The notes below the pieces were generated by a model that was not told the origin of the DNA, ran no database searches, and saw only the letters and a program-made list of their open reading frames with translations. Positions 32,221 through 38,815 of a stretch of DNA of 38,815 nt are shown here, piece after piece. How positions within the stretch are numbered: the stretch's first letter is position 1; each line of letters opens with the position of its first letter. The DNA is from Opitutia bacterium (GTDB lineage Bacteria; Verrucomicrobiota; Verrucomicrobiia; Opitutales; Opitutaceae): contig NSIG01000028.1 in the NCBI GenBank assembly GCA_002737275.1, forward strand, positions 1 through 38,815, read 5' to 3'. A program made the position numbers and the translations under genes.

Positions 32221-33063
32221 ATGAAAAAGATCGAATCAGTAGCCGAGATGAGCGCAGTGACGGCGGAACTCCGTGCGGCCGGCAAGACGGTGGCGCTGGT
32301 CCCGACGATGGGGGCGTTGCACGCGGGGCAGGAGGCGCTGATCCGGGCGGCCACGGCCAAGGCGGACGTCGTGGTGGTGTCGATGTTCCTGAATCCGCTG
32401 CAATTCGGACCGAGTGAATTGGTGGAGCGATACCCGCGCTCACCGGTCGAGGATCTGGCGATGTGTGAAGCGGCCGGGGTGCCGTTTGTTTTTGCGCCAC
32501 CACTGGGGGTGATGTTCCCCCGCGGGCATGCATCGTTCGTGAGTGAAGAAGGGACGAGCAAACCCCTTTGCGGAGCGTCGCGGCCCGGGCATTTCCGCGG
32601 GGTGACGACGGTGATGGCGAAGCTGTTCAACATCATGCGGCCGAATTTTGTCTTCTTCGGTCAAAAGTCGGCGCAGCGGGCGGCCGTGGTGCGGAAGATG
32701 GCGGACGAACTCAGTTTTGGGGTGGAGGTGATATTGGTCCCGACCGTGCGCGATGCCGACGGCCTCGCGTGGGGCGTGCGCAACCGCGATTTTACAACCA
32801 GCCAGCGGCAGGAAGCCCTCGCTTTCAGCAAGGCGCTGAAACGGGCCAAGGAAATGGCCGACGGCGGCGTGCGCAGTCCGGACCGCCTCATCGCCGAGGC
32901 GACCCATATTTTGGGCCAACATCGCCGGGTCCGCGTCATCTACGTCGCGATCGTGGACGGGCTCACGATGGAGACGATGCGTGAGGTCGTGCCGGGCAAG
33001 AGCATGCTGGCGATCTCGGCGTGGATCGACGAGATCCGGCTGATCGACAACGTGGTATTGTAA
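32221..33063 (+). CDS. panC: Pantoate--beta-alanine ligase homologue with altered active-site motifs
   Basis: 280 residues. The fold is clearly Pan[14 protein letters not shown] (24-36), [10 protein letters not shown] with the conserved Asn58 and Gln61, [20 protein letters not shown] (118-137), [11 protein letters not shown] (173-183), and the C-terminal domain ending [14 protein letters not shown]. PanC makes pantothenate from pantoate, beta-alanine and ATP. However, normally invariant positions differ: the HxGH motif is HAGQ (His to Gln37); FGEKDxQQ is FGQKSAQR (Lys149 kept, Asp to Ser150, last Gln to Arg153); and SSRN is GVRN (residues 185-188). The enzyme may be inactive, slow, or have another substrate. 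The ATG at 32221 gives a standard N-terminus; an earlier TTG is in frame. A stem-loop region and a class II aldolase gene follow. Confidence 0.85.
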   Translation: MKKIESVAEMSAVTAELRAAGKTVALVPTMGALHAGQEALIRAATAKADVVVVSMFLNPLQFGPSELVERYPRSPVEDLAMCEAAGVPFVFAPPLGVMFPRGHASFVSEEGTSKPLCGASRPGHFRGVTTVMAKLFNIMRPNFVFFGQKSAQRAAVVRKMADELSFGVEVILVPTVRDADGLAWGVRNRDFTTSQRQEALAFSKALKRAKEMADGGVRSPDRLIAEATHILGQHRRVRVIYVAIVDGLTMETMREVVPGKSMLAISAWIDEIRLIDNVVL

Positions 33064-33088
33064 GCTTGGTTGGCGGGTTTTTGCCTAG

Positions 33089-33125
33089 ATGAGAGATTTT
33101 GGTGGAATCTATCAGAATCTCTCAT
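33089..33125. promoter_or_regulatory. Three decamer half-sites upstream of the aldolase/rhamnose operon
   Basis: A perfect 10-base inverted repeat, ATGAGAGATT (33089-33098) and AATCTCTCAT (33116-33125), lies 17 bases before the aldolase ATG. The right half is also duplicated in tandem: GAATCTATCA (33105-33114) then GAATCTCTCA (33115-33124). So one decamer occurs three times, once inverted. This is typical of an operator for a sugar-responsive regulator. As the gap to panC is only 78 bases, a panC terminator hairpin is an alternative. Confidence 0.5.
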
Positions 33126-33141
33126 TTGGCTAGCGGTTCTC

Positions 33142-33924
33142 ATGGCCAAACGTGTTGCATCACCCGCCGATCCCGCTCCGCTGGAACGGTTGTTGGCGTT
33201 GTCGCACAACCTCGGACGCGAAGACCGTAAACTTGCGATTTTGGGCGAGGGCAACACCTCGGCGCGGATCTCGGCCGACTCGTTTATCGTGAAGGCGAGC
33301 GGTTCGAATTTGGCTTCGCTGTCGGCAAGCGGAGTTACGGCCTGTCGCTTTGAGCCACTCGTCTCGCTGCTCGATGCCAGGGGTTTGGCAGACTCGGCGG
33401 TGGATGACCGCTTGCTGGCCGCGCGCGTGGATCCGGCGAGTAAAAAACCCTCGGTAGAGGCGATGTTTCACGCGTGGCTCCTTACTCTCCCGGGCGTGAA
33501 CTTCGTCGGTCACACGCATCCGGTCGCGGTCAACGCCATCCTGTGCACGAAACATGCGCGGACCTTTGCCACGCGCCGGATGTGCCCGGACGAGATCGTG
33601 TGCTGCGGGACGGAGTTTGTTTTTGTGCCCTACGTCGATCCCGGTCTGAAGCTCGCGCAAGCGATTCGCCGCGCCGTGCTCGCTTTCGTGCAGCGTCTCG
33701 CTCGTGCGCCCCGCGTGATCGTGCTCGAAAACCATGGGCTCATCGCGCTCGGCGCGACTCCCGAAGCGGTGATGGCGGCGACGTTGATGGCAGTGAAGGC
33801 GGCCGAGATTTTTGCGGGTGCAGTCGCGCTGGGTTCGCCGCAGTTCTTGTCGGCGGCGGTCGCCGCCCGCATCGCCGGTCGGCCCGATGAACTCTACCGG
33901 GAAAAAATGCTCGGGCTCCGTTGA
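33142..33924 (+). CDS. Class II aldolase/adducin family protein
   Basis: 260 residues. The ATG at 33142 (MAKRVASPADP) is preferred; the frame is open to 33070, which would include the operator-like repeats. Family features: LGEGNTSARIS near residue 36 (the G-N-x-S phosphate loop), FIVKASGSNLASLSA, KKPSVEAMFHAWL with the conserved Glu, VGHTHPVAV with the metal ligands His-x-His, and ENHGLIALGATPEAV with the third His. Such enzymes cleave fuculose-, rhamnulose- or ribulose-phosphates using Zn2+. The gene is 21 bases upstream of the bifunctional rhamnulose-phosphate aldolase/dehydrogenase, so it is probably cotranscribed. Its substrate could be a second sugar phosphate such as fuculose-1-phosphate; that is inference. 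Confidence 0.87.
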   Translation: MAKRVASPADPAPLERLLALSHNLGREDRKLAILGEGNTSARISADSFIVKASGSNLASLSASGVTACRFEPLVSLLDARGLADSAVDDRLLAARVDPASKKPSVEAMFHAWLLTLPGVNFVGHTHPVAVNAILCTKHARTFATRRMCPDEIVCCGTEFVFVPYVDPGLKLAQAIRRAVLAFVQRLARAPRVIVLENHGLIALGATPEAVMAATLMAVKAAEIFAGAVALGSPQFLSAAVAARIAGRPDELYREKMLGLR

Positions 33925-33945
33925 TTTCCAAAAAACATAAACTCT

Positions 33946-36138
33946 ATGAAATCCTACAAATTCGTTAATTTCTCTTGGGACGACGCCAAAGCCGCCGCCC
34001 TCGATCCTGTCGGCCGCTTGGTCTATCGCTCCAACATTCTTGGCGGCGACCAACGCATCACGAACACCGGCGGCGGCAATACCTCCTCCAAGATCGTCGA
34101 GAAAGATCCGCTCACCGGCGCGGCGACCGAAGTGCTTTGGGTCAAAGGCTCTGGCGGCGACCTGCGCACGAGCACCCGCGAGAATTTTTCGTCCCTCTAT
34201 CAGCAAAAGTTGCTCGATATGCAGCAGCTCTACGCCGCGCGGCCCGACAAGGGCCTGAAGGCTCCCGCCGAGGATGACATGGTTGGGATGCAGGCCCACG
34301 CGACGTTCAACCTCAACCCGCGCGCCTCGTCGATCGACACGCCGCTGCACAGTTTTCTGCCGGCCAAGTTCGTCGACCACATGCACCCGAACGCGATCAT
34401 CGCGATCGCGGCCTCGAAGAATTGCGAAAAACTCACGCAGGAAATCTTCGGCGGCGAGATGGCCTACGTGCCGTGGATGCGCCCCGGCTTCGAACTCGGC
34501 CTCGCGATGCAGGCCATCGTCCAGAAACAGCCGACCGTGAAGTCCATCATGATGGGCCAGCATGGTTTCATCTCCTGGGCCAATGACGAAAAGGGCTGCT
34601 ACACCTACACGCTCGACTGCATCGAGAAAGCTTCGGCCTTCATCGATGCGAAGTATCAGGCCAAGGGCGGCGACGCCGCGGCCTTCGGCGGTGCGAAATA
34701 CGCCACACTCGCGCCCGATCAGCGCCGCGCGACGTTTGCCGCGATTCTCCCGTGGTTCCGCGGCCAGGTTTCCAAAGCCAAGCGCTTCATCGGCACGGTG
34801 CAGGACGACGAGAAGATCCTGCGCTTCGTGAACTCGAAAGACGCCGCCCGTCTCGCCGAACTCGGCACGAGCTGCCCTGACCATTTCCTCCGCACCAAGA
34901 TCAAGCCGCTCTACGTGGACTGGAATCCGCAGGCCGAGGACGCCGCGACGTTGAAGAAGAAACTCGCCGCCGGTCTCGAAGCCTACCGCGCCGACTACGC
35001 TTCTTACTACGCGAAGTGCAAACACGCTAACTCGCCCGCGATGCGCGACCCGAATCCTACCGTGGTGCTTATCCCCGGCGTTGGCCTGATTGCGTGGGGC
35101 AAAGATAAATCTGAGAGCCGCGTCACCGCCGAGTTCTACAATTGCGCCGTCGAAGTCATGCGCGGCGCCGAGGCGATCGACACCTACATTTCCCTCCCGC
35201 AGCAGGAGGCGTTCGACATCGAATACTGGCTCCTCGAAGAGGCGAAATTGAAGCGCATGCCCGCCGAGAAAGAACTCGCGCGGCAGGTCATCGTTGTCAT
35301 CGGCGCCGGTTCCGGCATCGGCAAAGAGACCGCGCACCGCCTCGTGAAAGAAGGCGCGCACATCGTGTGCGTCGATATGAAGGTCGAGACGGCGCAGGCG
35401 ACCGCCAAAGAGATCACCGACAAATATGGCCTCGGCATCGGCGTCGCCGGTACCGGACTTTCCTCCTGCGGCCCGGCCCTCGGCCTCGCGGCCAACATCA
35501 CGGATCGCGCCAGCATCCGCAAAATGCTCGACGACGTCGCGCTCGCCTACGGCGGCTTCGACTCGATCTGCGTGACCGCCGGCATTTTCGTGCCGAGCGA
35601 CACCACGGGCCACATCCCCGACGACAAGTGGGCACTCACCTTCAGCATCAACGTCACGGGCAGTTACCTCGTCGGCGACGAGGCGTTCAAGACCTGGAAA
35701 GAGCAAGGCCTCAAGGGCCAGCTCGTTCTCACGACCTCGGCTAACGCCGCCGTTGCGAAAAAAGGCTCCTTGGCCTACGACGTGTCGAAGGCCGCCGGCA
35801 ACCACCTCGTGCGCGAACTCGCGATCGAACTTGCGCCGCTCGTGCGCGTGAATGGCGTCGCGCCCGCGACGGTGGTGCAAGGCTCGGCGATGTTCCCGCG
35901 CGACCGCGTAATCGGTTCGCTCGCGAAATACGCGATTCCCTACAAAGACGACGAGGCGACGGAGTCGCTCGTTACGAAGCTCGCGCAGTTTTATGCCGAC
36001 CGCACGCTCACGAAGGCCCCGATCACCCCGGCCGACCAAGCCGAGGCGTATTTCCTCCTCGTATCGCAACGCCTGAGCAAGACCACCGGCCAGATCGTCA
36101 CTGTCGACGGCGGCCTGCACGAGGCGTTCCTGCGCTGA
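33946..36138 (+). CDS. rhaD: Bifunctional rhamnulose-1-phosphate aldolase/short-chain dehydrogenase
   Basis: 730 residues, a two-domain fusion. The class II aldolase part covers about 20-430: ILGGDQRITNTGGGNTSSKI, LWVKGSGGDLRT, FVDHMHPNAIIAIA with His-x-His metal ligands, and IMMGQHGFISWA with another His. The SDR part begins near residue 447 with IVVIGAGSGIGKETAH (NAD+ glycine motif) and has NVTGSYLVGDEAF and the catalytic Tyr611-x3-Lys615 in YDVSKAAGN. The aldolase splits L-rhamnulose-1-phosphate into dihydroxyacetone phosphate and L-lactaldehyde; the dehydrogenase oxidises lactaldehyde to lactate. This fusion (also called RhaEW) is well known in Bacillus, Planctomycetes and related groups. 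Codons end mostly in C. It is convergent with rhaB. Rhamnose isomerase is not in the window. Confidence 0.95.
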   Translation: MKSYKFVNFSWDDAKAAALDPVGRLVYRSNILGGDQRITNTGGGNTSSKIVEKDPLTGAATEVLWVKGSGGDLRTSTRENFSSLYQQKLLDMQQLYAARPDKGLKAPAEDDMVGMQAHATFNLNPRASSIDTPLHSFLPAKFVDHMHPNAIIAIAASKNCEKLTQEIFGGEMAYVPWMRPGFELGLAMQAIVQKQPTVKSIMMGQHGFISWANDEKGCYTYTLDCIEKASAFIDAKYQAKGGDAAAFGGAKYATLAPDQRRATFAAILPWFRGQVSKAKRFIGTVQDDEKILRFVNSKDAARLAELGTSCPDHFLRTKIKPLYVDWNPQAEDAATLKKKLAAGLEAYRADYASYYAKCKHANSPAMRDPNPTVVLIPGVGLIAWGKDKSESRVTAEFYNCAVEVMRGAEAIDTYISLPQQEAFDIEYWLLEEAKLKRMPAEKELARQVIVVIGAGSGIGKETAHRLVKEGAHIVCVDMKVETAQATAKEITDKYGLGIGVAGTGLSSCGPALGLAANITDRASIRKMLDDVALAYGGFDSICVTAGIFVPSDTTGHIPDDKWALTFSINVTGSYLVGDEAFKTWKEQGLKGQLVLTTSANAAVAKKGSLAYDVSKAAGNHLVRELAIELAPLVRVNGVAPATVVQGSAMFPRDRVIGSLAKYAIPYKDDEATESLVTKLAQFYADRTLTKAPITPADQAEAYFLLVSQRLSKTTGQIVTVDGGLHEAFLR

Positions 36139-36196
36139 GTGGGCCAACTGCGCGGCGCGTGGTTAGTTCAAAGTAAGGAAGCAGGCGAGGCCGGAG

Positions 36197-36252
36197 CGGC
36201 GGTTTCCTAACCGCCGTTCTGCGTGCGTTTGGGGGCGACTGGGAAGTCGCCC
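36197..36252. terminator. Two hairpins between convergent rhaD and rhaB
   Basis: CGGCGGTT-TCCT-AACCGCCG (36197-36216) and GGGCGACT-GGGA-AGTCGCCC (36233-36252), both perfect 8-base stems with 4-base loops. The second ends 6 bases from the rhaB stop codon. No U-tract follows in either direction. The two-hairpin layout matches the composite repeats at 5397 and 16813, though the sequence differs. Confidence 0.6.
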
Positions 36253-36257
36253 GTCCG

Positions 36258-37691
36258 TCAGGTTCGCGGTGCGTAGACCTTCTGCTTGAGGCCGGCGCCG
36301 AGGTGACGGCGGAAGGTGGGGAGGTCTTTCACAGCGCGGAGGGCGATGAGCTGGCTTGCGATGTTGCCGACGGCGGTGCCTTCGAGGGCGAAGCTCACGA
36401 CCGGGATGCCGGCGGCGTCGGCGGTGGCTTGGCAGAGGAGGCGGTTTTTAGAGCCGCCGCCGACGATCAAGATGCGTTTGAATTTTTTGCCGGCCATTTT
36501 CTCGAAGGCGCGCATTGCGTCGGCGTGGCCGCGGCCGAGGGAGTCGCAGATGAGGCGGGTGTAGGCGGCGAGGGTTTTGGGCGCGGCGAGTTTGCGGCGC
36601 TTCAGTTGCGAATCGATCGCGGCTTTCATCGACGCGGGGTTGGTGAACGCGGGGTCGGTGACGTCAAGTAGGGCGGCGGGCGCGGGGAGCGTTTCGGCAG
36701 CAGTGATGAGAGCGGCCCAAGCGCGGTCGTCGGTCGGACGCGAAGCGAAGTCTTTCATTGTGCCTTCGAGGAGCCAGAGGCCGATGACGTTAGTGAGGGG
36801 GCGGTAGCGGCCGTCGCCGATGCGCTCGTTGGAGATGCGGGCGGCGAGGGCCTCGGCGCCGAGGATGGGCTTGTCGCTTTCGAAGCCCACGAGCGACCAG
36901 GTGCCGGAGCTGAGGAAGAGGTCGGTGCCGTCGGGCGCGGCGGGCATCGCGTAGTAGGCGGCGGCCGTGTCGTGGCCGGGGACAGCGACGACTTGCACAC
37001 CGGCGAGCTCGGGGAAGTTTTTCACTGCGCCGAGGCGTGTGCCGGATTTGATCGGCTTGGAAAACCACTGCGGCGGGAGGCGGAAGTGTTTGAGCGCGGC
37101 GGGCGACCAGTCGGTCGAGTGCACGTCGAGGAGTTGGCTCGTGCTGGCGACGGTGAGCTCGTTCTCCATGCGGCCGGAGAGGAGAAAATTAAAATAGTCG
37201 GGAAGTAAGAGGCATCGCGTCGCGAGGTCGGTGATGGCGGGGCAGGAGGCGACGGTCTCCTCGAGGTGGAGCGAGGAGTTGTAGAAGACGTTGGGTATGC
37301 CGGTGGCGGCGTAGACGCGGGCGAGGGCGGCGCGGGTGTTGGCGAGGCGCTTGAGGCCGGGCTGGGAGCGGGCGTCGCGGTAAGCGTGGACGGGGAAGAC
37401 GAGGCGGCCAGCGTCGTTGACGAGGGCGAAGTCGACGCCCCAGACGTCGACGCCGACGGACGAGAGTTTCGCGCCGCGGGGGAGGGCGGCGACGGCTTTG
37501 CGCAGGCCGGTCTGCGCTTCGTGCCAGAGCGTGCCGAGGTCCCAGTAGTCGTGGCCGGCGAGGGTGCGGAAGGTGTTGGGGAAGCGGTGGACTTCGTTGA
37601 GCGTGAGCTTGTTTTTGGACCAAGCGCCGAGAATGACGCGGCCGCTGGTGGCGCCGAAGTCGACGGCGGCGGTATAGATCGTGGAAGACAT
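36258..37691 (-). CDS. rhaB: Rhamnulokinase (FGGY family carbohydrate kinase)
   Basis: 477 residues. The ATG at 37691 begins MSSTIYTAAVDFGATSGRV, the FGGY/actin-fold phosphate-1 loop. Then VGVDVWGVDFALVNDAG (about 84-100, sugar site), YRDARS, NVFYNSSLHLEE, VAVPGHDTAAAYYAMP (phosphate-2 with the conserved His-Asp), LFLSSGTWSLVGFE, and the adenosine loop IVGGGSKNRLLCQATAD. These features are diagnostic for RhaB rather than for xylulo- or glycerol kinases. It phosphorylates L-rhamnulose to rhamnulose-1-phosphate, the substrate of the fused aldolase encoded convergently 120 bases away. The upstream neighbour on the same strand is mqo, separated by 98 bases containing a strong inverted repeat. Confidence 0.94.
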   Translation of the reverse strand: MSSTIYTAAVDFGATSGRVILGAWSKNKLTLNEVHRFPNTFRTLAGHDYWDLGTLWHEAQTGLRKAVAALPRGAKLSSVGVDVWGVDFALVNDAGRLVFPVHAYRDARSQPGLKRLANTRAALARVYAATGIPNVFYNSSLHLEETVASCPAITDLATRCLLLPDYFNFLLSGRMENELTVASTSQLLDVHSTDWSPAALKHFRLPPQWFSKPIKSGTRLGAVKNFPELAGVQVVAVPGHDTAAAYYAMPAAPDGTDLFLSSGTWSLVGFESDKPILGAEALAARISNERIGDGRYRPLTNVIGLWLLEGTMKDFASRPTDDRAWAALITAAETLPAPAALLDVTDPAFTNPASMKAAIDSQLKRRKLAAPKTLAAYTRLICDSLGRGHADAMRAFEKMAGKKFKRILIVGGGSKNRLLCQATADAAGIPVVSFALEGTAVGNIASQLIALRAVKDLPTFRRHLGAGLKQKVYAPRT

Positions 37692-37710
37692 GTTAGGGGG
37701 ATCGGAGAGT

Positions 37711-37782
37711 GCCCACGGACCACACGGAAGACACGGAAATCGGAATAGATTTTCTTCCGTGTTTTCCGTGTGGTCCGTGGGC
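37711..37782. repeat. Long inverted repeat between mqo and rhaB
   Basis: 28-base arms at 37711-37738 and 37755-37782 pair with one mismatch around a 16-base AT-rich loop. The arms consist of the CACGGACCACACGGAAGACA-type tract that is common as intergenic filler in Verrucomicrobiota and Planctomycetes. The hairpin begins 8 bases past the mqo stop (minus strand) and ends 20 bases before rhaB, so it may end the mqo transcript. Confidence 0.8.
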
Positions 37783-37789
37783 GAAATAA

Positions 37790-38815
37790 TTAAACGAGGC
37801 CGAGGATTTTTTCGGCTTTGTCGCTGTGGGTTTTGAAGAAGGCGGCGTTCTCGGGGAGTTTGATGTCCACGTCGTGGGTGGGGATCATTTCCTTGAGGCG
37901 CGCTTGGCCGTCGGGGGAGGCGACGAGTTCGGGGAAGCACTGCTTGATGACATCAAGGACGATGTGAACGCAGACCGATGCGCCGGGCGATGCGCCGAGG
38001 AGGGCGGAGATCGTGCGCTCGGGATTGGTAATGACCTCGGTGCCATAGTGGACGATGCCGGCCTCGCCGTCGGTTTTCTTGATCGCCTGCACGCGAATGC
38101 CGGCGTCGATGAGTTTCCAGTCGGAGGCTTTGGCGGCGGGATAGAAGATATGGAGCACCTTCATGCGGTCGGCCATGCTCTGGGTGCCCTGTTGCACGAG
38201 GTAGCGCACGAGGCCGAGGTTGCTCGCGCCGATCTTGAGGAGCGTGGCGAGATTGTGCGGCTTCACGGAGCCGGGGAGGTCGAGAACGCTGCCTTTGCGG
38301 TGGAGGAATTTTGTCGTCCACGCGGCGAACGGGCCGAAGAGCAGGGTTTTTTTGCCGTCGAGCAGGCGGGAGTCGAGGTGCGGCACGGCCATGGTGGGCG
38401 CGGTGTCGAGGTTCTGCCCGTAGACTTTGGCCTGGTGGCGGGCGACGATCTCGGGGTTTTCGCAGACGAGCCATTGGCCGCCGATGGGGAAGCCGCCGAG
38501 GCCGCGCGCTTCGGCGATACCTGATTTCTGGAGGAGGTGAAGACTCCCGCCGCCGGCGCCGACGAAGACGAACTTCGCGGTGTTCTGGCGGACGTTCCCG
38601 GTCGTGAGGTCCTTGATCTTCACATCCCAGCCCGTGGAGGTTTTTGTGAGATCGACGACGCGGTGGTTGTCGGCGATGCCGCAGCCTTCTTGGCGGGCGA
38701 GCCAGCCAAGGAGTTTGCGGGAGAGGTTGCCGAAATTCACGTCGGTGCCGCTGTCCATTTTGGTGGCGGCGATGGGGCCTTCGGCGCGGCCCTCGGTGAG
38801 GAGCGGGGCCCACTT
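37790..38815 (-). CDS. mqo: Malate:quinone oxidoreductase, C-terminal part (5' end outside window)
   Basis: The frame is open to the window edge, so about 341 residues are present; the internal ATG at 38758 is not the start. Visible pieces match Mqo: PLLTEGRAEGPIAATKMDSG, TDVNFGNLSRKLLGWL, KFVFVGAGGGSLHLLQKSGI, GLGGFPIGGQWLVCENP, LLFGPFAAWTTKFLHRKGSV, RVQAIKKTDGEAGIVHYGTE and LLGASPGASVCVHIVLDVI. It is an FAD-dependent peripheral membrane enzyme oxidising malate to oxaloacetate and passing electrons to quinone, bypassing NAD-dependent malate dehydrogenase. The N-terminal FAD-binding GxGxxG motif lies outside the window. rhaB follows on the same strand. Confidence 0.95.
   Translation of the reverse strand, partial: KWAPLLTEGRAEGPIAATKMDSGTDVNFGNLSRKLLGWLARQEGCGIADNHRVVDLTKTSTGWDVKIKDLTTGNVRQNTAKFVFVGAGGGSLHLLQKSGIAEARGLGGFPIGGQWLVCENPEIVARHQAKVYGQNLDTAPTMAVPHLDSRLLDGKKTLLFGPFAAWTTKFLHRKGSVLDLPGSVKPHNLATLLKIGASNLGLVRYLVQQGTQSMADRMKVLHIFYPAAKASDWKLIDAGIRVQAIKKTDGEAGIVHYGTEVITNPERTISALLGASPGASVCVHIVLDVIKQCFPELVASPDGQARLKEMIPTHDVDIKLPENAAFFKTHSDKAEKILGLV

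Noticed and set aside
33160-36147. 995-codon minus-strand open frame over the aldolase and rhaD genes
   Set aside because: It spans two well-identified plus-strand genes and an intergenic gap, and its Arg/Gly/Glu-rich sequence has no family character.
38756-38758. ATG at 38758 as the mqo start
   Set aside because: The frame stays open to the window edge and encodes conserved Mqo sequence before this Met.

Overview
The window looks like a chromosomal segment of a GC-rich Verrucomicrobiota bacterium, most likely of the Opitutaceae. The reasons are large TonB-dependent receptors with an N-terminal carboxypeptidase-like domain, a secreted Ig-like protein whose C-terminal modules carry the RAAGPSLGALGVPGT signature, LL-diaminopimelate aminotransferase (DapL), a fused rhamnulose-phosphate aldolase/dehydrogenase, and abundant short hairpin repeats between genes. 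This assignment is inference from family content; no rRNA or tRNA gene is present. I saw no phage, IS element, CRISPR array or replication origin.

Layout. 1-5175: the end of one TonB-dependent receptor, a small LapA-like membrane protein and a complete second receptor. 5508-6344 (minus): an orphan ParA/Soj ATPase. 6543-10765: an RND efflux transporter and its membrane-fusion partner, overlapping by ATGA and without an outer-membrane factor. 10784-11220: a frameshifted PH-like membrane protein. 11541-14611: DUF3570, ApbE, TlpA-like thioredoxin and DUF4266 lipoprotein, an extracytoplasmic redox/flavinylation cluster, followed by the Ig-like protein (14676-16520). 16899-25247 (minus): an M16 protease, gene debris, a small Cys-pair protein, a pectate-lyase-fold protein, RecD2 helicase and a VapBC pair. 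25337-26506: DUF2721 protein and a convergent HAD phosphatase. 26612-30331: a four-gene MCE (Mla/Pqi-type) lipid transport operon. 30864-33063: dapL and a divergently transcribed PanC homologue with altered active-site motifs. 33142-38815: a class II aldolase, the bifunctional rhamnulose-1-phosphate aldolase/dehydrogenase, convergent rhamnulokinase, and malate:quinone oxidoreductase running off the window.

How the genes work together. RhaB phosphorylates rhamnulose; the fused enzyme cleaves rhamnulose-1-phosphate and oxidises the lactaldehyde; Mqo feeds malate electrons to quinone. The receptors, pectate-lyase-fold protein and rhamnose genes suit a bacterium living on plant or algal polysaccharide. 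The MCE genes encode permease, ATPase, substrate-binding MCE protein and lipoprotein for lipid traffic between membranes.

The main items for a second look are: (1) DUF3570 carries DAIAGAT at residues 73-79, a near match to the ApbE flavinylation motif, and sits next to apbE; (2) the PanC homologue differs at several normally invariant catalytic positions; (3) one GC-rich hairpin repeat lies at the 3' end of five minus-strand genes, supplies the stop codon of two, and is doubled back-to-back between two convergent gene pairs; (4) RecD2 contains two insertions made of an intergenic-type simple repeat (peptide STLNSQ).
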